From the NCBI RefSeq assembly GCF_000286315.1, contig NZ_ALJG01000365.1:1-64000 (forward strand): 64,000 nucleotides of DNA. The letters are read 5' to 3'. The notes beneath the pieces were generated by a model that ran no database searches, was not told the origin of the DNA, and saw only the letters and a program-made list of their open reading frames with translations. Source of the stretch: Paenisporosarcina sp. TG20 (lineage in GTDB: Bacteria; Bacillota; Bacilli; Bacillales_A; Planococcaceae). Both the position numbers and the translations under genes were made by a program. This document shows, piece by piece, positions 34,666 to 43,685 of this stretch (positions are counted from its first letter, which is position 1; each line of letters opens with the position of its first letter).

Positions 34666-35841
34666 ATGACAACCAAATTAAAAGTTGAACATGTCAGCAA
34701 GATTTTTGGACGTAATCCCAAGTCTATTCTAAAAAAAATGAATAAAGATGGTGGCACAAAAGAGCAAATTGAAGAAGAAACAGGTCATACAGTTGGAGTT
34801 CATGATGTTTCATTTGAAGTAGAAGAGGGAGAAACTTTTGTTATCATGGGATTATCAGGGAGTGGGAAATCAACCCTGATTCGTTGTTTGAACTTGTTGA
34901 ATGTCCCAACTGGTGGAAAGATTTTTATTGGTGATGAGGAAATCACAGCCTATAACAAAAGTCAGTTAAGAAAATTTAGACAAGATAAAATTGCTATGGT
35001 CTTTCAACACTTTGGTATTTTAACTCATCGGACAGTTCTTAATAATGTGGAGTATGGGTTAGAAATTAAAGGTATGCCGAAAAGCGATCGGGAGAAAGTT
35101 GCTAGAACAGTTATAGAGACTGTGGGTCTCGGAGGCTGGGAAGACAAAATGCCGAGCCAGCTTAGCGGTGGTATGCAACAACGAATAGGTTTGGCTCGAG
35201 CTCTAGCGACCGAACCGGATATTCTATTAATGGATGAACCATTCAGTGCGTTAGATCCATTAATTCGCCGTGAAATGCAGCAAGAGCTACTTGATATTCA
35301 AAACAAATTAAAGAAGACAATTATATTTATCACACATGATGTCAACGAGGCCTTTAAATTAGGCGATCGTGTTGCCGTCATGAAGGCTGGGAAAGTTGTT
35401 CAGATTGGTACTCCTGAAGAAATTCTATCTAATCCTGCTGATGCTTATATTAAAGACTTCGTTCAGGATATTGATCGTACTAAAATTTTACAAGCCAAAA
35501 ATGTTATGTTTAAACCTACTGCTATTGGAACAATAAAAGGCGGTATTAAGTTAGCTATAAAAGAAATGAAGGACAACGGGATTTCTAGTCTATTCATATT
35601 GGATAGCGAACGTAAACTTCAAGGGATTATTACTATTGATGATGCTATTAAAGCTAATCAAGAAGACAAAAAACTGTCTGATATATTAAGAAATGATTTT
35701 GAAACAACAGATTTGGAAGCCTATGTACAAGATTTAATTCCTAAAGCGACTGAGAGTAAGTTCCCTATTGCTGTCGTGGATGAAAATAGCAAGCTTTTAG
35801 GAATTATAGTCCGCGTATCTGTACTTTCAGCATTGGTATAA
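34666..35841 (+). CDS. Glycine betaine-type ABC transporter ATPase with CBS domains (OpuAA/ProV type)
   Basis: A 391-residue ATPase. It has Walker A GLSGSGKST (about residue 62), Q-loop MVFQHFGILTHRT, signature LSGGMQQRIGLARAL, Walker B ILLMDEPFSALDP and switch His in IFITHD. The insertion between residues 12 and 40 and the TVGVHDVSFEVEEG start are characteristic of OpuAA/ProV. C-terminal residues about 275-391 form a CBS pair, which in OpuA senses ionic strength or cyclic di-AMP. Co-transcribed with the two preceding genes; a terminator follows at 35931. ATG 34666 follows AAGGAG. Confidence 0.94.
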   Translation: MTTKLKVEHVSKIFGRNPKSILKKMNKDGGTKEQIEEETGHTVGVHDVSFEVEEGETFVIMGLSGSGKSTLIRCLNLLNVPTGGKIFIGDEEITAYNKSQLRKFRQDKIAMVFQHFGILTHRTVLNNVEYGLEIKGMPKSDREKVARTVIETVGLGGWEDKMPSQLSGGMQQRIGLARALATEPDILLMDEPFSALDPLIRREMQQELLDIQNKLKKTIIFITHDVNEAFKLGDRVAVMKAGKVVQIGTPEEILSNPADAYIKDFVQDIDRTKILQAKNVMFKPTAIGTIKGGIKLAIKEMKDNGISSLFILDSERKLQGIITIDDAIKANQEDKKLSDILRNDFETTDLEAYVQDLIPKATESKFPIAVVDENSKLLGIIVRVSVLSALV

Positions 35842-35930
35842 AAGGAAGATTGTAGTACATACCAATTTTGTTTTAACGCATCTTTAAAATTGAGTGTGTT
35901 GTATTTAAAGATATTATATAGGATATTTTG

Positions 35931-35961
35931 AGCGGCCGAATTAATCTTCGGTCGCTTTTCT
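35931..35961 (+). terminator. Terminator after the betaine transporter operon
   Basis: AGCGGCCGAA pairs with TTCGGTCGCT (one G-T wobble) around a six-base loop and is followed by TTTTCTG. Confidence 0.85.
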
Positions 35962-36102
35962 GCATATAGGTAATAGGTATTTTATAGAGGAATTCCGACT
36001 GTTTATAGCGAATGAAGAATTAATCAATCTGGGGATATAAAATCGATTAATAGAGTAGCTACGATTTATGTTAATTATTATTTAAAGAAAGGGGTTTTTT
36101 TG

Positions 36103-36447
36103 ATGTCAGGAAAACAAAGTGAAAATCTAAAGAAATTAATGGTTAGTAAAAATGACGAGCCATATGTATCCGACCGGGCAGCAAAGGGAGCAGCTTCGAG
36201 ATGGTTAGAAACAAAGTCAGAACGAATGAGGGTAATTATATTCCCCCCTGGATATGAGGGTGATCATGTTTGCTATAAAGGACATTCAATTTATGTGATT
36301 TCAGGAGTCTATAAAATGGATTTAGAGGATACGGTTGTGGAGTGGCAAAAGGGAGATTCCTTTATCATTCCGAATAATGTACCTCATCGATCTTTTAATC
36401 CTAGCAAAAATGAAGCGAAAATAATTATGTTTGACAATCATACATAA
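36103..36447 (+). CDS. Small cupin-domain protein
   Basis: A 114-residue single-domain cupin. It has the first cupin motif around GDHVCYKGHSIYVISGVYKM and the second at WQKGDSFIIPNNVPHRSF. The His/Glu metal set is reduced, since the first motif gives H-x-C and a late His. It could be a small-ligand binding protein or an auxiliary enzyme. ATG 36103 follows AAAGGGG; TTG 36100 is also in frame. It lies upstream of the 5-oxoprolinase cluster, separated by a 333-base gap, and may be transcribed with it. The role in oxoproline metabolism is not established. Confidence 0.75.
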   Translation: MSGKQSENLKKLMVSKNDEPYVSDRAAKGAASRWLETKSERMRVIIFPPGYEGDHVCYKGHSIYVISGVYKMDLEDTVVEWQKGDSFIIPNNVPHRSFNPSKNEAKIIMFDNHT

Positions 36448-36780
36448 CCAAATAAGTGAAATTACCGAAGATATAATTAATCAAATAAGCGATTCAATAA
36501 CCCATGTAATGCCAACTTTTAAAATGAACCAGGGAAATGAGGAGGGGTATTAAACGGGAATAGCTGAAAATGAGGGTCCATCTGACAGAGGTGAAAATTG
36601 GGAGGATCTCATCCAACCAGAATAATTAAACTCCTGATGGTATTTAAATCAAAAACACTCGAAAATTTCTATTGAATAGCTTATACTTAAACTGAAGTTT
36701 CTAATTATTCTAGTAATTATAGTGAAATTGAATTATTGATAATTGCTGAACTTAATGCTGTTAAGGGGTCCTAAATATTT
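36448..36780. other. Gap with possible decayed reading frame
   Basis: From about 36446 an open frame reads QISEITEDIINQISDSITHV up to TAA near 36550, then continues in the same frame as GIAENEGPSDRGENWEDLIQ to TAA near 36625. There is no start codon with a ribosome site before it. This may be the rest of a lost gene. Downstream lies an imperfect dyad AATTAT/ATAATT (36731-36744), 37 bases before pxpB. Confidence 0.35.
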
Positions 36781-37506
36781 ATGAATAACAAAATTAAAAT
36801 TACATATGTCCCAATGGGAGATCAAATTTTAGTTCTTCAATTTGAGGATGTTCTATCTATCGATAATAATCAAATGGTTCAAAGTTGTGCAAGCATGATA
36901 AGGCAGGAAAATATAAATGGGGTTTCTAGTGTCATTACAACGATGGCCAGTATTGCGGTAAAATATGACTCTTTAATCATACAATTTAACCCATTGAAGA
37001 AAATGTTGCAAAAACTATTACTAGTACATAAGGAACAAGCGAAAATAGAAAATAAGACAATTACAGTACCTGTAGTATTTAATGAACGCTTTGGTCTTGA
37101 TTTAGAAGAGGTTTCCCAAACAAAAGATATATCAAAAGATGACATTATCAATATGATTACTGCTAAAAAATATTATGTATATATGGTAGGATTTATCCAC
37201 GGAGTTCCTTACATGGGAAATGTGGACAAACGTCTTGAACTGCTTAGGAAATCAAACCCAAGATTAAAAGTACCTAAGGGAAGCATTGGCATAGCGAATG
37301 ATATGACAAATATCTATACTCTTGAATCTCCAGGTGGTTGGCATATTATAGGGTGGACGCCAATGGAGGTTTTTGATGTAAAGAAAAATCCTCCAAATTT
37401 ATTGTCAGCTGGTGATTATGTAAGGTATGAAAATATTTCTGAAGAGGTAGCTGAGAATTGGGATAAGATTAAACAAAAAGAGTGGGATCAACAATGGAAT
37501 ACATAG
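36781..37506 (+). CDS. pxpB: 5-oxoprolinase subunit PxpB (KipI family)
   Basis: A 241-residue subunit of the three-protein ATP-dependent 5-oxoprolinase (PxpABC) that opens L-pyroglutamate to glutamate. The family pattern includes GDQILVLQFED at the start, the central ITVPVVFNERFGLDLEEVS, YMVGFIHGVPYMGNVD, then VPKGSIGIAN and SPGGWHIIGWTP. B. subtilis KipI is also an inhibitor of sporulation kinase A, a possible secondary role. ATG 36781 has only a weak site (AAGGGG, eleven bases upstream). It overlaps pxpC by 13 bases, so the two are translationally coupled. Confidence 0.93.
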   Translation: MNNKIKITYVPMGDQILVLQFEDVLSIDNNQMVQSCASMIRQENINGVSSVITTMASIAVKYDSLIIQFNPLKKMLQKLLLVHKEQAKIENKTITVPVVFNERFGLDLEEVSQTKDISKDDIINMITAKKYYVYMVGFIHGVPYMGNVDKRLELLRKSNPRLKVPKGSIGIANDMTNIYTLESPGGWHIIGWTPMEVFDVKKNPPNLLSAGDYVRYENISEEVAENWDKIKQKEWDQQWNT

Positions 37507-38447
37507 AATGTAAAAAAGCAGGGCTTCTAACAACAATACAGGATTTAGGCAGGCAAAAATTTCAGCAATATGGTATTTCTTCAGCAGGTGCAATGGATAG
37601 CTTATCACTGCGAATAGGTAATATTATTACAGGAAATCCTGAACACTTTGCCGGAATAGAAACAACCCTCTTAGGACCTGAATTGATTTTCCATGGTGAT
37701 GGTATTATTGCTATTACTGGAGCAGATTCTTCACCAAAATTAAATGGTGAATCTATTGAAATGTGGAGTGCAATTCAAGTTAATAATGGGGATTTGCTTA
37801 GCTTTGCAATTCCAAACAGTGGTTGCAGGACTTACGTTTCAATAAGTGGTGGGGTTAATGTAGAGGATATTATGGGGAGTAAATCTACCTTTCTAAGAGG
37901 GGAATATGGTGGATTCGAAGGAAGGGCCATAAAGTCAAAGGATTTTATAAAAGTCGGTCCACCAGTAATAGATTCCATGAAATTAAAAGGGAGAAAATTA
38001 CCATTTCATCATAGACCGGACTCTTACTTCAAAAAAAATATAAGATTTATTTGGGGACCTCAAGACAATAGATTTACAGATAGTTCTAAGGAAGATTTTA
38101 TTAAAAATACTTATGAAGTTACAAATCAGTCCGATAGGATGGGTTATCGTTTAGACGGAACAAAACTGTTTCATAAAGATAATGCAGATATCTTAAGCGA
38201 TTATATTGCTCCCGGTGCAATTCAAGTTCCATCTAATGGACAACCAATAGTGTTAATGGCTGATTGTCAAATGTCAGGAGGGTACACAAAGATTGGAATG
38301 ATCATAGGTGTAGATCTTCCTTTAATGGCTCAAAAGAAACCCGGAGATTCTATTCAATTCGAGTCAATACCCATTGAGGAAGCACAAAACTTATGGGCAA
38401 AACAAGAGAAATGGTTGTACTTATTAAAAATGGCAAACCATAATTAA
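37494..38447 (+). CDS. pxpC: 5-oxoprolinase subunit PxpC (KipA / biotin-carboxylase-like family)
   Basis: A 317-residue partner of PxpB. Recognisable blocks are LTTIQDLGRQKFQQYGISSAGAMD near the N-terminus (shown in part: QDLGRQKFQQYGISSAGAMD), SISGGVNVEDIMGSKSTFLR and IRFIWGPQDNRF, followed by YRLDGTKL and DCQMSGGYTKIGMIIGVDLP. The ATG at 37494 lies inside pxpB; upstream GTG 37482 is also in frame but GGGATC is a poor site. PxpB and PxpC together form the ATPase part of 5-oxoprolinase; PxpA, the LamB/YcsF hydrolase, is two genes downstream. Confidence 0.92.
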   Translation: MEYIECKKAGLLTTIQDLGRQKFQQYGISSAGAMDSLSLRIGNIITGNPEHFAGIETTLLGPELIFHGDGIIAITGADSSPKLNGESIEMWSAIQVNNGDLLSFAIPNSGCRTYVSISGGVNVEDIMGSKSTFLRGEYGGFEGRAIKSKDFIKVGPPVIDSMKLKGRKLPFHHRPDSYFKKNIRFIWGPQDNRFTDSSKEDFIKNTYEVTNQSDRMGYRLDGTKLFHKDNADILSDYIAPGAIQVPSNGQPIVLMADCQMSGGYTKIGMIIGVDLPLMAQKKPGDSIQFESIPIEEAQNLWAKQEKWLYLLKMANHN

Positions 38448-38479
38448 CCTGCACTATCCGACGGGAGTGATAAATTAGC

Positions 38480-39202
38480 ATGGAATCTTTACGTGGAAAA
38501 ACCGCAGTTATAACTGGGGCTAGTCGTGGAGTGGGAAAGACTTTAGCCATTCAATTAGCTGAAGAGGGTGTGAATTTAATTCTTTTAGCACGTGATAAAC
38601 AAAGACTTACTGCTTTAAAAGAAGAACTAAGCTCGTATGCCGTTAATATAAGCGTAATGTCAGTTGATTTGACTAATGCTAAAGAAATAAGTCAATTAAA
38701 AGATAATTTCACTGGAAATTACGAGAGAATAGATTTTCTAATTAATAATGCTGGTGTTGGGCATTATAACCCAATCTTGGATTGTACAGAAGAAATATGG
38801 GATGAAGTGATTAATACTAACCTAAAAGGTGTGTTTCTTTTAACAAACGCAATACTTCCTATTATGATTGAAAATCAAGATGGAATGATTGTAAATGTTT
38901 CTTCTGTATTGGGAATGAGAGTAGTTGAGAATCAATCTATTTACTGCGTTTCAAAGTTTGGTTTAGAGGGTTACACAAAAGCTTTAGCACTCGAAATGAA
39001 GTCTCATGGTATAAGAGCCATTTCAATTAACCCTTCCACTATCAATACAGGATTTAGGGATGATATGAAAGGGAGAGAGGTATTCTCTAAAGAATCTCAA
39101 GAAAAGATGTTGTCTACTGAAGATGTGGCATCTGCTATAAAATGGGCGCTTATGACTAATCGAAGAGTTTTACCTGCAAACATTGTGTTGGAGAATCATT
39201 AA
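38480..39202 (+). CDS. Short-chain dehydrogenase/reductase inserted in the pxp cluster
   Basis: A 240-residue classical SDR. It shows the NADP-binding TGASRGVGKTLA (residues about 12-23), NNAGVG, a catalytic Ser in NVSSVLGM, and YCVSK with catalytic Tyr and Lys. The FabG/3-oxoacyl reductase type is closest by eye. It sits 32 bases after pxpC and 31 before pxpA, in the same operon, which is unusual for pxpBCA. A hydroxy or keto derivative of oxoproline or another lactam may be the substrate; that is inference. ATG 38480 follows GGGAGTGA. Confidence 0.9.
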   Translation: MESLRGKTAVITGASRGVGKTLAIQLAEEGVNLILLARDKQRLTALKEELSSYAVNISVMSVDLTNAKEISQLKDNFTGNYERIDFLINNAGVGHYNPILDCTEEIWDEVINTNLKGVFLLTNAILPIMIENQDGMIVNVSSVLGMRVVENQSIYCVSKFGLEGYTKALALEMKSHGIRAISINPSTINTGFRDDMKGREVFSKESQEKMLSTEDVASAIKWALMTNRRVLPANIVLENH

Positions 39203-39233
39203 TTAATACAAAATCCAAGGAGGAATCATAATT

Positions 39234-39986
39234 ATGAAAATAGATATAAACTGCGATATGGGAGAAAGTTTTGGAGTATATAAATTAGGGATAGACGAAG
39301 AAGTGATTAAGTATGTTTCTTCCGTTAATATAGCGTGTGGATTCCACGCTGGAGACCCAAATGTAATGGATGAAACAGTCAGAATTGCCAAGTTACATGG
39401 AGTAGGAGTTGGAGTTCATCCAGGGTTTCCAGACTTAATTGGATTTGGTCGACGAAATATGGACATATCAAGAAAAGACTTAATGAACTTAATCATTTAT
39501 CAAATTGGTGCATTAGATATTTTCTGCAAAAAACACGACGTTCCCATGCAACATATTAAGCCCCATGGTGAATTAAACAATATGGCTGATAACGATAAGG
39601 AACTAGCAACTGCAATTGTAGATGCAGTACTAGCAGTCAAGCCGAACTTGCCCATTTTTGTAAAGCCTAATACTCAGTTACATAAGGTTGCTAAAGAAAA
39701 GGGATTACCATTTATAAAAGAATTGTTTGTGGATAGAGCATATAACAAGGATCTTACGCTCGTTTCAAGAAAAAATGAAGGTGCTCTGATTACTGACCCT
39801 GAAATAGCAGCAGATAGAGTTGTAAAGATGATTTTAGAAGGTAAGATTATAGCAATAACAGGAGAGGAAGTTGCTGTTGAAGGAGAAACTTTTTGTGTTC
39901 ATGGAGATACACCAACACAATTAAATCTTATTAAAGTGTTAAGACAAAAGCTTGAAGAAAATAATATAAAGGTATCTTCCTTTTAA
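39234..39986 (+). CDS. pxpA: 5-oxoprolinase subunit PxpA (LamB/YcsF family)
   Basis: A 250-residue hydrolase subunit. The family signatures are all present: IDINCDMGESFGVYKLG, SSVNIACGFHAGDPNVMDET, GVGVHPGFPDLIGFGRR, and MQHIKPHGELNNMA, with the late IAITGEEVAVEGETFCVHGDT. It performs the 5-oxoproline ring opening with PxpB and PxpC. ATG 39234 follows AAGGAGG. A promoter-like element for the TRAP genes lies in the 180-base gap that follows, so pxpA may be the last gene of its transcript or be followed by read-through. Confidence 0.94.
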   Translation: MKIDINCDMGESFGVYKLGIDEEVIKYVSSVNIACGFHAGDPNVMDETVRIAKLHGVGVGVHPGFPDLIGFGRRNMDISRKDLMNLIIYQIGALDIFCKKHDVPMQHIKPHGELNNMADNDKELATAIVDAVLAVKPNLPIFVKPNTQLHKVAKEKGLPFIKELFVDRAYNKDLTLVSRKNEGALITDPEIAADRVVKMILEGKIIAITGEEVAVEGETFCVHGDTPTQLNLIKVLRQKLEENNIKVSSF

Positions 39987-40071
39987 TAGGAAAAAATTTC
40001 GAGAATTCTTAATATTTTCTGAAAAATATTTTGATAACTTATTGTAAAAGTTTTATTAGTAAGATAGAATG

Positions 40072-40100
40072 TTGACTTAAGTTATGTTTTATATTATTAG
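40072..40100 (+). promoter_or_regulatory. Possible sigmaA promoter for the first TRAP transporter
   Basis: TTGACT (40072-40077) and TATTAG (40095-40100) are separated by 17 bases and lie about 65 bases before the start codon of the TRAP binding protein. The -10 box matches consensus at only four positions, so this is tentative. Confidence 0.4.
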
Positions 40101-40165
40101 ACTATTCTGATTAGCGTAATATATTTACATTGGTAATAAATACAACACAGAGGAGGAAAACAATA

Positions 40166-41185
40166 ATGCGTAAATCAATATTTTTATCTACATTGTTAGT
40201 ATTATCAATGGTGCTTTCAGCTTGCGGTGGTCAAGATGAGGGTTTAGAGGCTGGAGAGTCCGTTACATGGATTGCTAACTCTGGTTATCCAGAAGGTAAT
40301 CACTTAGGTCAGGCCGTTATTCAATATGGTGATAAAGTTAGTGAAGTGACGGACGGACAGATAGAAATAGAACTTCGTGCGGATGGTGCTTTGGGATATG
40401 AAGGTTCTGAATTACTAAAGGTCGTTAGAGATAATACTGTAACTATGAGTGATATGGTTTTAAGTAGTGTTTCTGGAGATGAACCATTATTTGGCTTAAG
40501 TACTCTACCTTTTCTTTATAGAAACTTTGATGAAGCTAAAACTTTAAATGAAATAGCTCGTCCTTATTACGATACAGTTGCCGAAGAAAAGTGGAATCAA
40601 AAAATCCTTTATGTAATCCCTTGGCCGATATCTGGTTTCTGGACTAAAAATGAAATTACGTCATTAGAAGACATGAAGGGTCTTAAAATGCGTACGTATG
40701 ATGCAATGGGAGCACAGGTCGTTGAGGCAGTAGGAGGAACTCCATATCCACTACCGTTTAGTGAAGTATATTCTGGACTATCTACAGGAGTAATTGACTC
40801 AGTACTGACGTCTACTACTTCAGCTGTTGACGGTAAGTTCTGGGAAGTACTGGATTATTACTTGCCAATTAGTGTAATGATGGGTACTAATGCACTTACT
40901 GTAAACCTCGATCAATTTAATAAATTAGACCAAGAAACACAAGATGCAATCCTACAAGCTGGGAAAGAAATTGAAGAAGACGTTTGGAGTAGAGTAGCTG
41001 AAATTGATGCTAAAGCGGAAGAAACTACTACTGAGAATGGAATAACTACAGTTGAACCAAGTGAAGAGTTAGTAAGTGAGTTAGAGACAATTACAGAAGA
41101 AATTAGACAGAATTGGTTAAAAACTGCTCCTCCTGAAGCTCAACAAATTATTGATAAATATTATGAAGCAATCGGTCGTGAATAA
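40166..41185 (+). CDS. TRAP transporter substrate-binding lipoprotein (DctP family)
   Basis: A 339-residue lipoprotein (lipobox LSACG, Cys about residue 20). The mature part matches DctP-type binding proteins: QAVIQYGDKVSEVTDGQIEI, LSTLPFLYRNFDEAK, and the substrate-carboxylate Arg block MKGLKMRTYDAMGAQVVEA, followed by PLPFSEVYSGLSTGVIDS. ATG 40166 follows GAGGAGG. With DctQ and DctM it forms a sodium-gradient-driven importer of an organic acid. Because it follows pxpA, 5-oxoproline or a related lactam or carboxylate is a plausible substrate, as inference. Confidence 0.92.
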   Translation: MRKSIFLSTLLVLSMVLSACGGQDEGLEAGESVTWIANSGYPEGNHLGQAVIQYGDKVSEVTDGQIEIELRADGALGYEGSELLKVVRDNTVTMSDMVLSSVSGDEPLFGLSTLPFLYRNFDEAKTLNEIARPYYDTVAEEKWNQKILYVIPWPISGFWTKNEITSLEDMKGLKMRTYDAMGAQVVEAVGGTPYPLPFSEVYSGLSTGVIDSVLTSTTSAVDGKFWEVLDYYLPISVMMGTNALTVNLDQFNKLDQETQDAILQAGKEIEEDVWSRVAEIDAKAEETTTENGITTVEPSEELVSELETITEEIRQNWLKTAPPEAQQIIDKYYEAIGRE

Positions 41186-41256
41186 ATAGCCAGATAGGCA
41201 ACTCGGCAAAAGAACGTTTTTGTCGGTTGCCTTTTTCTTTAACAAGGAGGAGAAAT

Positions 41257-41793
41257 ATGGAGAAGTTTGTCCGGATAATAGATAAAACATCTAATGCATT
41301 TGGTGTCCTAGCAGGAATTCTTATGATTTTAAGTGTTGTCTTAGTTATAACTGAGGTAATTATGCGATCTGCCTTTGATAGTACAATCTACATTACATCA
41401 GAATACTCTGCTTATTTCATGGTTGGGGTTACTTTTTTGGGTTTAGCTTACACTTTAAAAGAAAAGGGTCATATTCGCATGGCCTTTCTCCAAAAGAGGT
41501 TTAAAGGTCAGAAAGCTCGCCTGATCCTTGATCTATACACGTTCACTGTGGGATTAGTGTTGTTTAGTATTCTTACCGTAGCCACATTTCAGTTCTTTTT
41601 AGACTCTTTAATGACGGGATCCCAGTCAATGCAATTAAGTAAAACATATTTGGCTATTCCGCAATTTGCACTACCTCTTGGTTCACTACTAATCACACTA
41701 CAGTTTGTTTCTGAAATAATTAAATCAATTGTCAAATTCCGTTCCGGAGAACTAGGTGAAGATGAAGATGAGTCCCAAGCGTTAGGACATTGA
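41257..41793 (+). CDS. TRAP transporter small permease (DctQ)
   Basis: A 178-residue membrane protein with four helices, typical of DctQ. The central EYSAYFMVGVTFLGLAYTLK and GHIRMAFLQKRF segments are family marks; a charged acidic tail ends the chain. ATG 41257 is chosen because AAGGAGGAG lies five bases upstream; an upstream open frame has no such site. It forms the small membrane subunit with the next gene. Confidence 0.9.
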   Translation: MEKFVRIIDKTSNAFGVLAGILMILSVVLVITEVIMRSAFDSTIYITSEYSAYFMVGVTFLGLAYTLKEKGHIRMAFLQKRFKGQKARLILDLYTFTVGLVLFSILTVATFQFFLDSLMTGSQSMQLSKTYLAIPQFALPLGSLLITLQFVSEIIKSIVKFRSGELGEDEDESQALGH

Positions 41794-41829
41794 TAATATA
41801 TCTACTTAAACGTAAGGGGTGAGAACAGC

Positions 41830-43131
41830 TTGGATTTAACTATTGTTTCTTTTACTATATTAGGTTTATTAATTTTATTTTTAGGAAGTAGTCTTTGGGT
41901 TGGTATCTCATTGATGCTGGTTGGGATACTCAGCTTTCTATTTTTTACGAGCACACCTCCATTAAATGTAATCACTAATATTTTATGGAATGAGACGAAC
42001 AGTTCAACAATGATGGCACTCCCATTGTTTATATTTATGGGAGAAATATTGTTTAGAAGTAAAATAAGTGAAAACCTGTTTAAAGGTTTGTCTCCGTGGA
42101 TGTCCTTTTTACCAGGACGATTAATTCACGTAAATATTGTAGCTAGTAGTATGTTTGCTGCCGTTAGTGGTTCTTCTGCTGCAACTACGGCGACGGTTGG
42201 TAGAATAACGATGCCAGAATTGACAGGTAGAAATTACAGCCGTTCTCTTAGTATAGGGAGTTTAGCTGGAGCAGGTACTTTAGGGTTCTTAATTCCCCCT
42301 AGTATGATGATGATTGTTTATGGTATTTCTGCAAACGTAAGTATCGGTAAACTATTTATCGCTGGTATTATTCCAGGAGCCATGCTTGCAATTGGTTTTA
42401 GTGGTTATATCATGATTCGCTGTTTAATAAACCCTGAACTCGCACCCAAAGGCGAGAACTATACATGGACGGATCGATTAAAAGGTCTTCCTCTTTTACT
42501 TCCAGTAATACTTTTAATGGTACTCGTATTAGGTAGTATTTACGCTGGTTGGGCAACACCTACTGAAGCAGCTTCAATTGGGGTTGTTGGAGCATTGTTT
42601 TTCGCTGTTATCTCAAAAAGCTTAACAAAAGCCTCTTTTTGGGAAGCGGTTTTTGGTACAATTAAAACAAATGCAATGATTATGTTAATCGTAATTTCTG
42701 CCTCTTATTTATCCGTAGTAATAGGATACTTAGGACTTCCTGGCAAATTAACTGGATTTATTGGAACTCTTGGACTATCAAAATATGAGTTAATACTAAT
42801 TTTGGTTATCATGTACTTATTACTTGGGTGTTTACTAGATGGATTCTCCATGATTGTAATGAGTCTTCCATTAGCTTTACCTTTAATTGTTGCTGCCGGA
42901 TTTGATCCTCTTTGGTTTGGTATCTTTTTGATCATAATGATTGAAGTTGCTCAAATTACACCGCCAGTAGGATTTAACCTGTTTGTAATTCATGGGCTCA
43001 CCGGGGATGACGTACTGAAGATTGCGTGGTATGCACTACCATCGTTCTTAATCATTTTATTAGTAGTGGTTCTTATTACGATTTTCCCGGAAATTATATT
43101 ATGGTTCCCTAATTTAATGATGGGAAGTTAA
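41830..43131 (+). CDS. TRAP transporter large permease (DctM)
   Basis: A 433-residue permease with about twelve hydrophobic segments. DctM signatures are ALPLFIFMGEILFRS, AVSGSSAATTATVGRI, GSLAGAGTLGFLIPPSMMMI, GWATPTEAASIGVVGA, LGCLLDGFSMIVMSLPLAL and EVAQITPPVGFNLFVIHG. It carries the ion-coupled transport path. TTG 41830 follows AAGGGGTGAG. It is the last gene of the operon, closed by the terminator at 43147. Confidence 0.94.
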   Translation: MDLTIVSFTILGLLILFLGSSLWVGISLMLVGILSFLFFTSTPPLNVITNILWNETNSSTMMALPLFIFMGEILFRSKISENLFKGLSPWMSFLPGRLIHVNIVASSMFAAVSGSSAATTATVGRITMPELTGRNYSRSLSIGSLAGAGTLGFLIPPSMMMIVYGISANVSIGKLFIAGIIPGAMLAIGFSGYIMIRCLINPELAPKGENYTWTDRLKGLPLLLPVILLMVLVLGSIYAGWATPTEAASIGVVGALFFAVISKSLTKASFWEAVFGTIKTNAMIMLIVISASYLSVVIGYLGLPGKLTGFIGTLGLSKYELILILVIMYLLLGCLLDGFSMIVMSLPLALPLIVAAGFDPLWFGIFLIIMIEVAQITPPVGFNLFVIHGLTGDDVLKIAWYALPSFLIILLVVVLITIFPEIILWFPNLMMGS

Positions 43132-43146
43132 AGTTTTACAGTAGTA

Positions 43147-43182
43147 ACCTACAAAGGAAATATTCTTTGTAGGTTTTTTTCA
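43147..43182 (+). terminator. Strong terminator of the pxp/TRAP cluster
   Basis: AACCTACAAAG and CTTTGTAGGTT form a perfect 11-base stem with an eight-base loop, followed by TTTTTTTC. Confidence 0.93.
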
Positions 43183-43214
43183 TTTATAAACGTGTTTTCT
43201 ATAGTTTAATTCTC

Positions 43215-43312
43215 GCTAAACCGATAAATGTGAAGAGTTTCCACTTGTAAAACGTTGTTTCTTCTACATAGGTAACTCTTTCCTACGCCAGGTAGCTAAA
43301 AACTGCCCAACT
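43215..43312. repeat. Structured intergenic repeat, copy B, left part
   Basis: The stretch matches 20030-20150 of copy A: shared blocks include ATGTGAAGAGTTTCCA, CTTCTACA with AGGTAA, and ACGCCAGGTAG, then CCCAACTATAAA. The hairpin GGTAG/CTGCC (43281-43297) is retained with different sequence in the arms. The copy is interrupted at about 43313 by a deleted IS21-type element and resumes at about 43686. Confidence 0.7.
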
Positions 43313-43685
43313 ATAAATGCTAGCATAAGAATGTACATAAATGATTGTCTAAGGATGTACAGTTTCACTGACATACATGCATAATAATTTTGAGGTGAAT
43401 ATTATGCATTTTAATGTCGACGTAACTACTAATTTAGAAATTAATAGTCTTACAGACTTACCTAAATTAAAAATTCTAATGGAGAATCTAAATATGAAAA
43501 TTAATAAAAGCATGCTGGCTCGTGAAATGGGTGTAGATCGAAGAACCATAGATAGATATCTGAATGGCAATATACCTAAAGTTACTCGTACACGTTCAAA
43601 TCATTGGAAATTCCTATCGTCTTAAAGATCATTTGAAGAAGGAAGACTAACAAAAGTGTACATAATTACGTTGATATTTATACCC
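43313..43685 (+). mobile_element. Internally deleted IS21-family element
   Basis: About 370 bases split the structured repeat. The left part contains repeated ATGTACA motifs (43331-43337, 43355-43361) and the start of an istA gene; the right part has a GTGTACATAATTACG block (43656-43670) that resembles the opposite end of IS21 elements. Nearly all of istA and all of istB are missing. Exact ends could not be fixed; the boundaries come from where similarity to copy A stops and resumes. Confidence 0.65.
43404..43625 (+). pseudogene. Truncated istA (IS21-family transposase N-terminus)
   Basis: The 73-residue frame from ATG 43404 (GAGGTG site) contains INSLTDLPKLKILMENLNMK and the helix-turn-helix KSMLAREMGVDRRTIDRYLN, which is the well known N-terminus of IstA. 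The DDE catalytic core is missing: after about residue 62 the frame runs out in SNHWKFLSS and a stop. It could still be translated as a free DNA-binding fragment that recognises IS21 ends. Confidence 0.75.
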
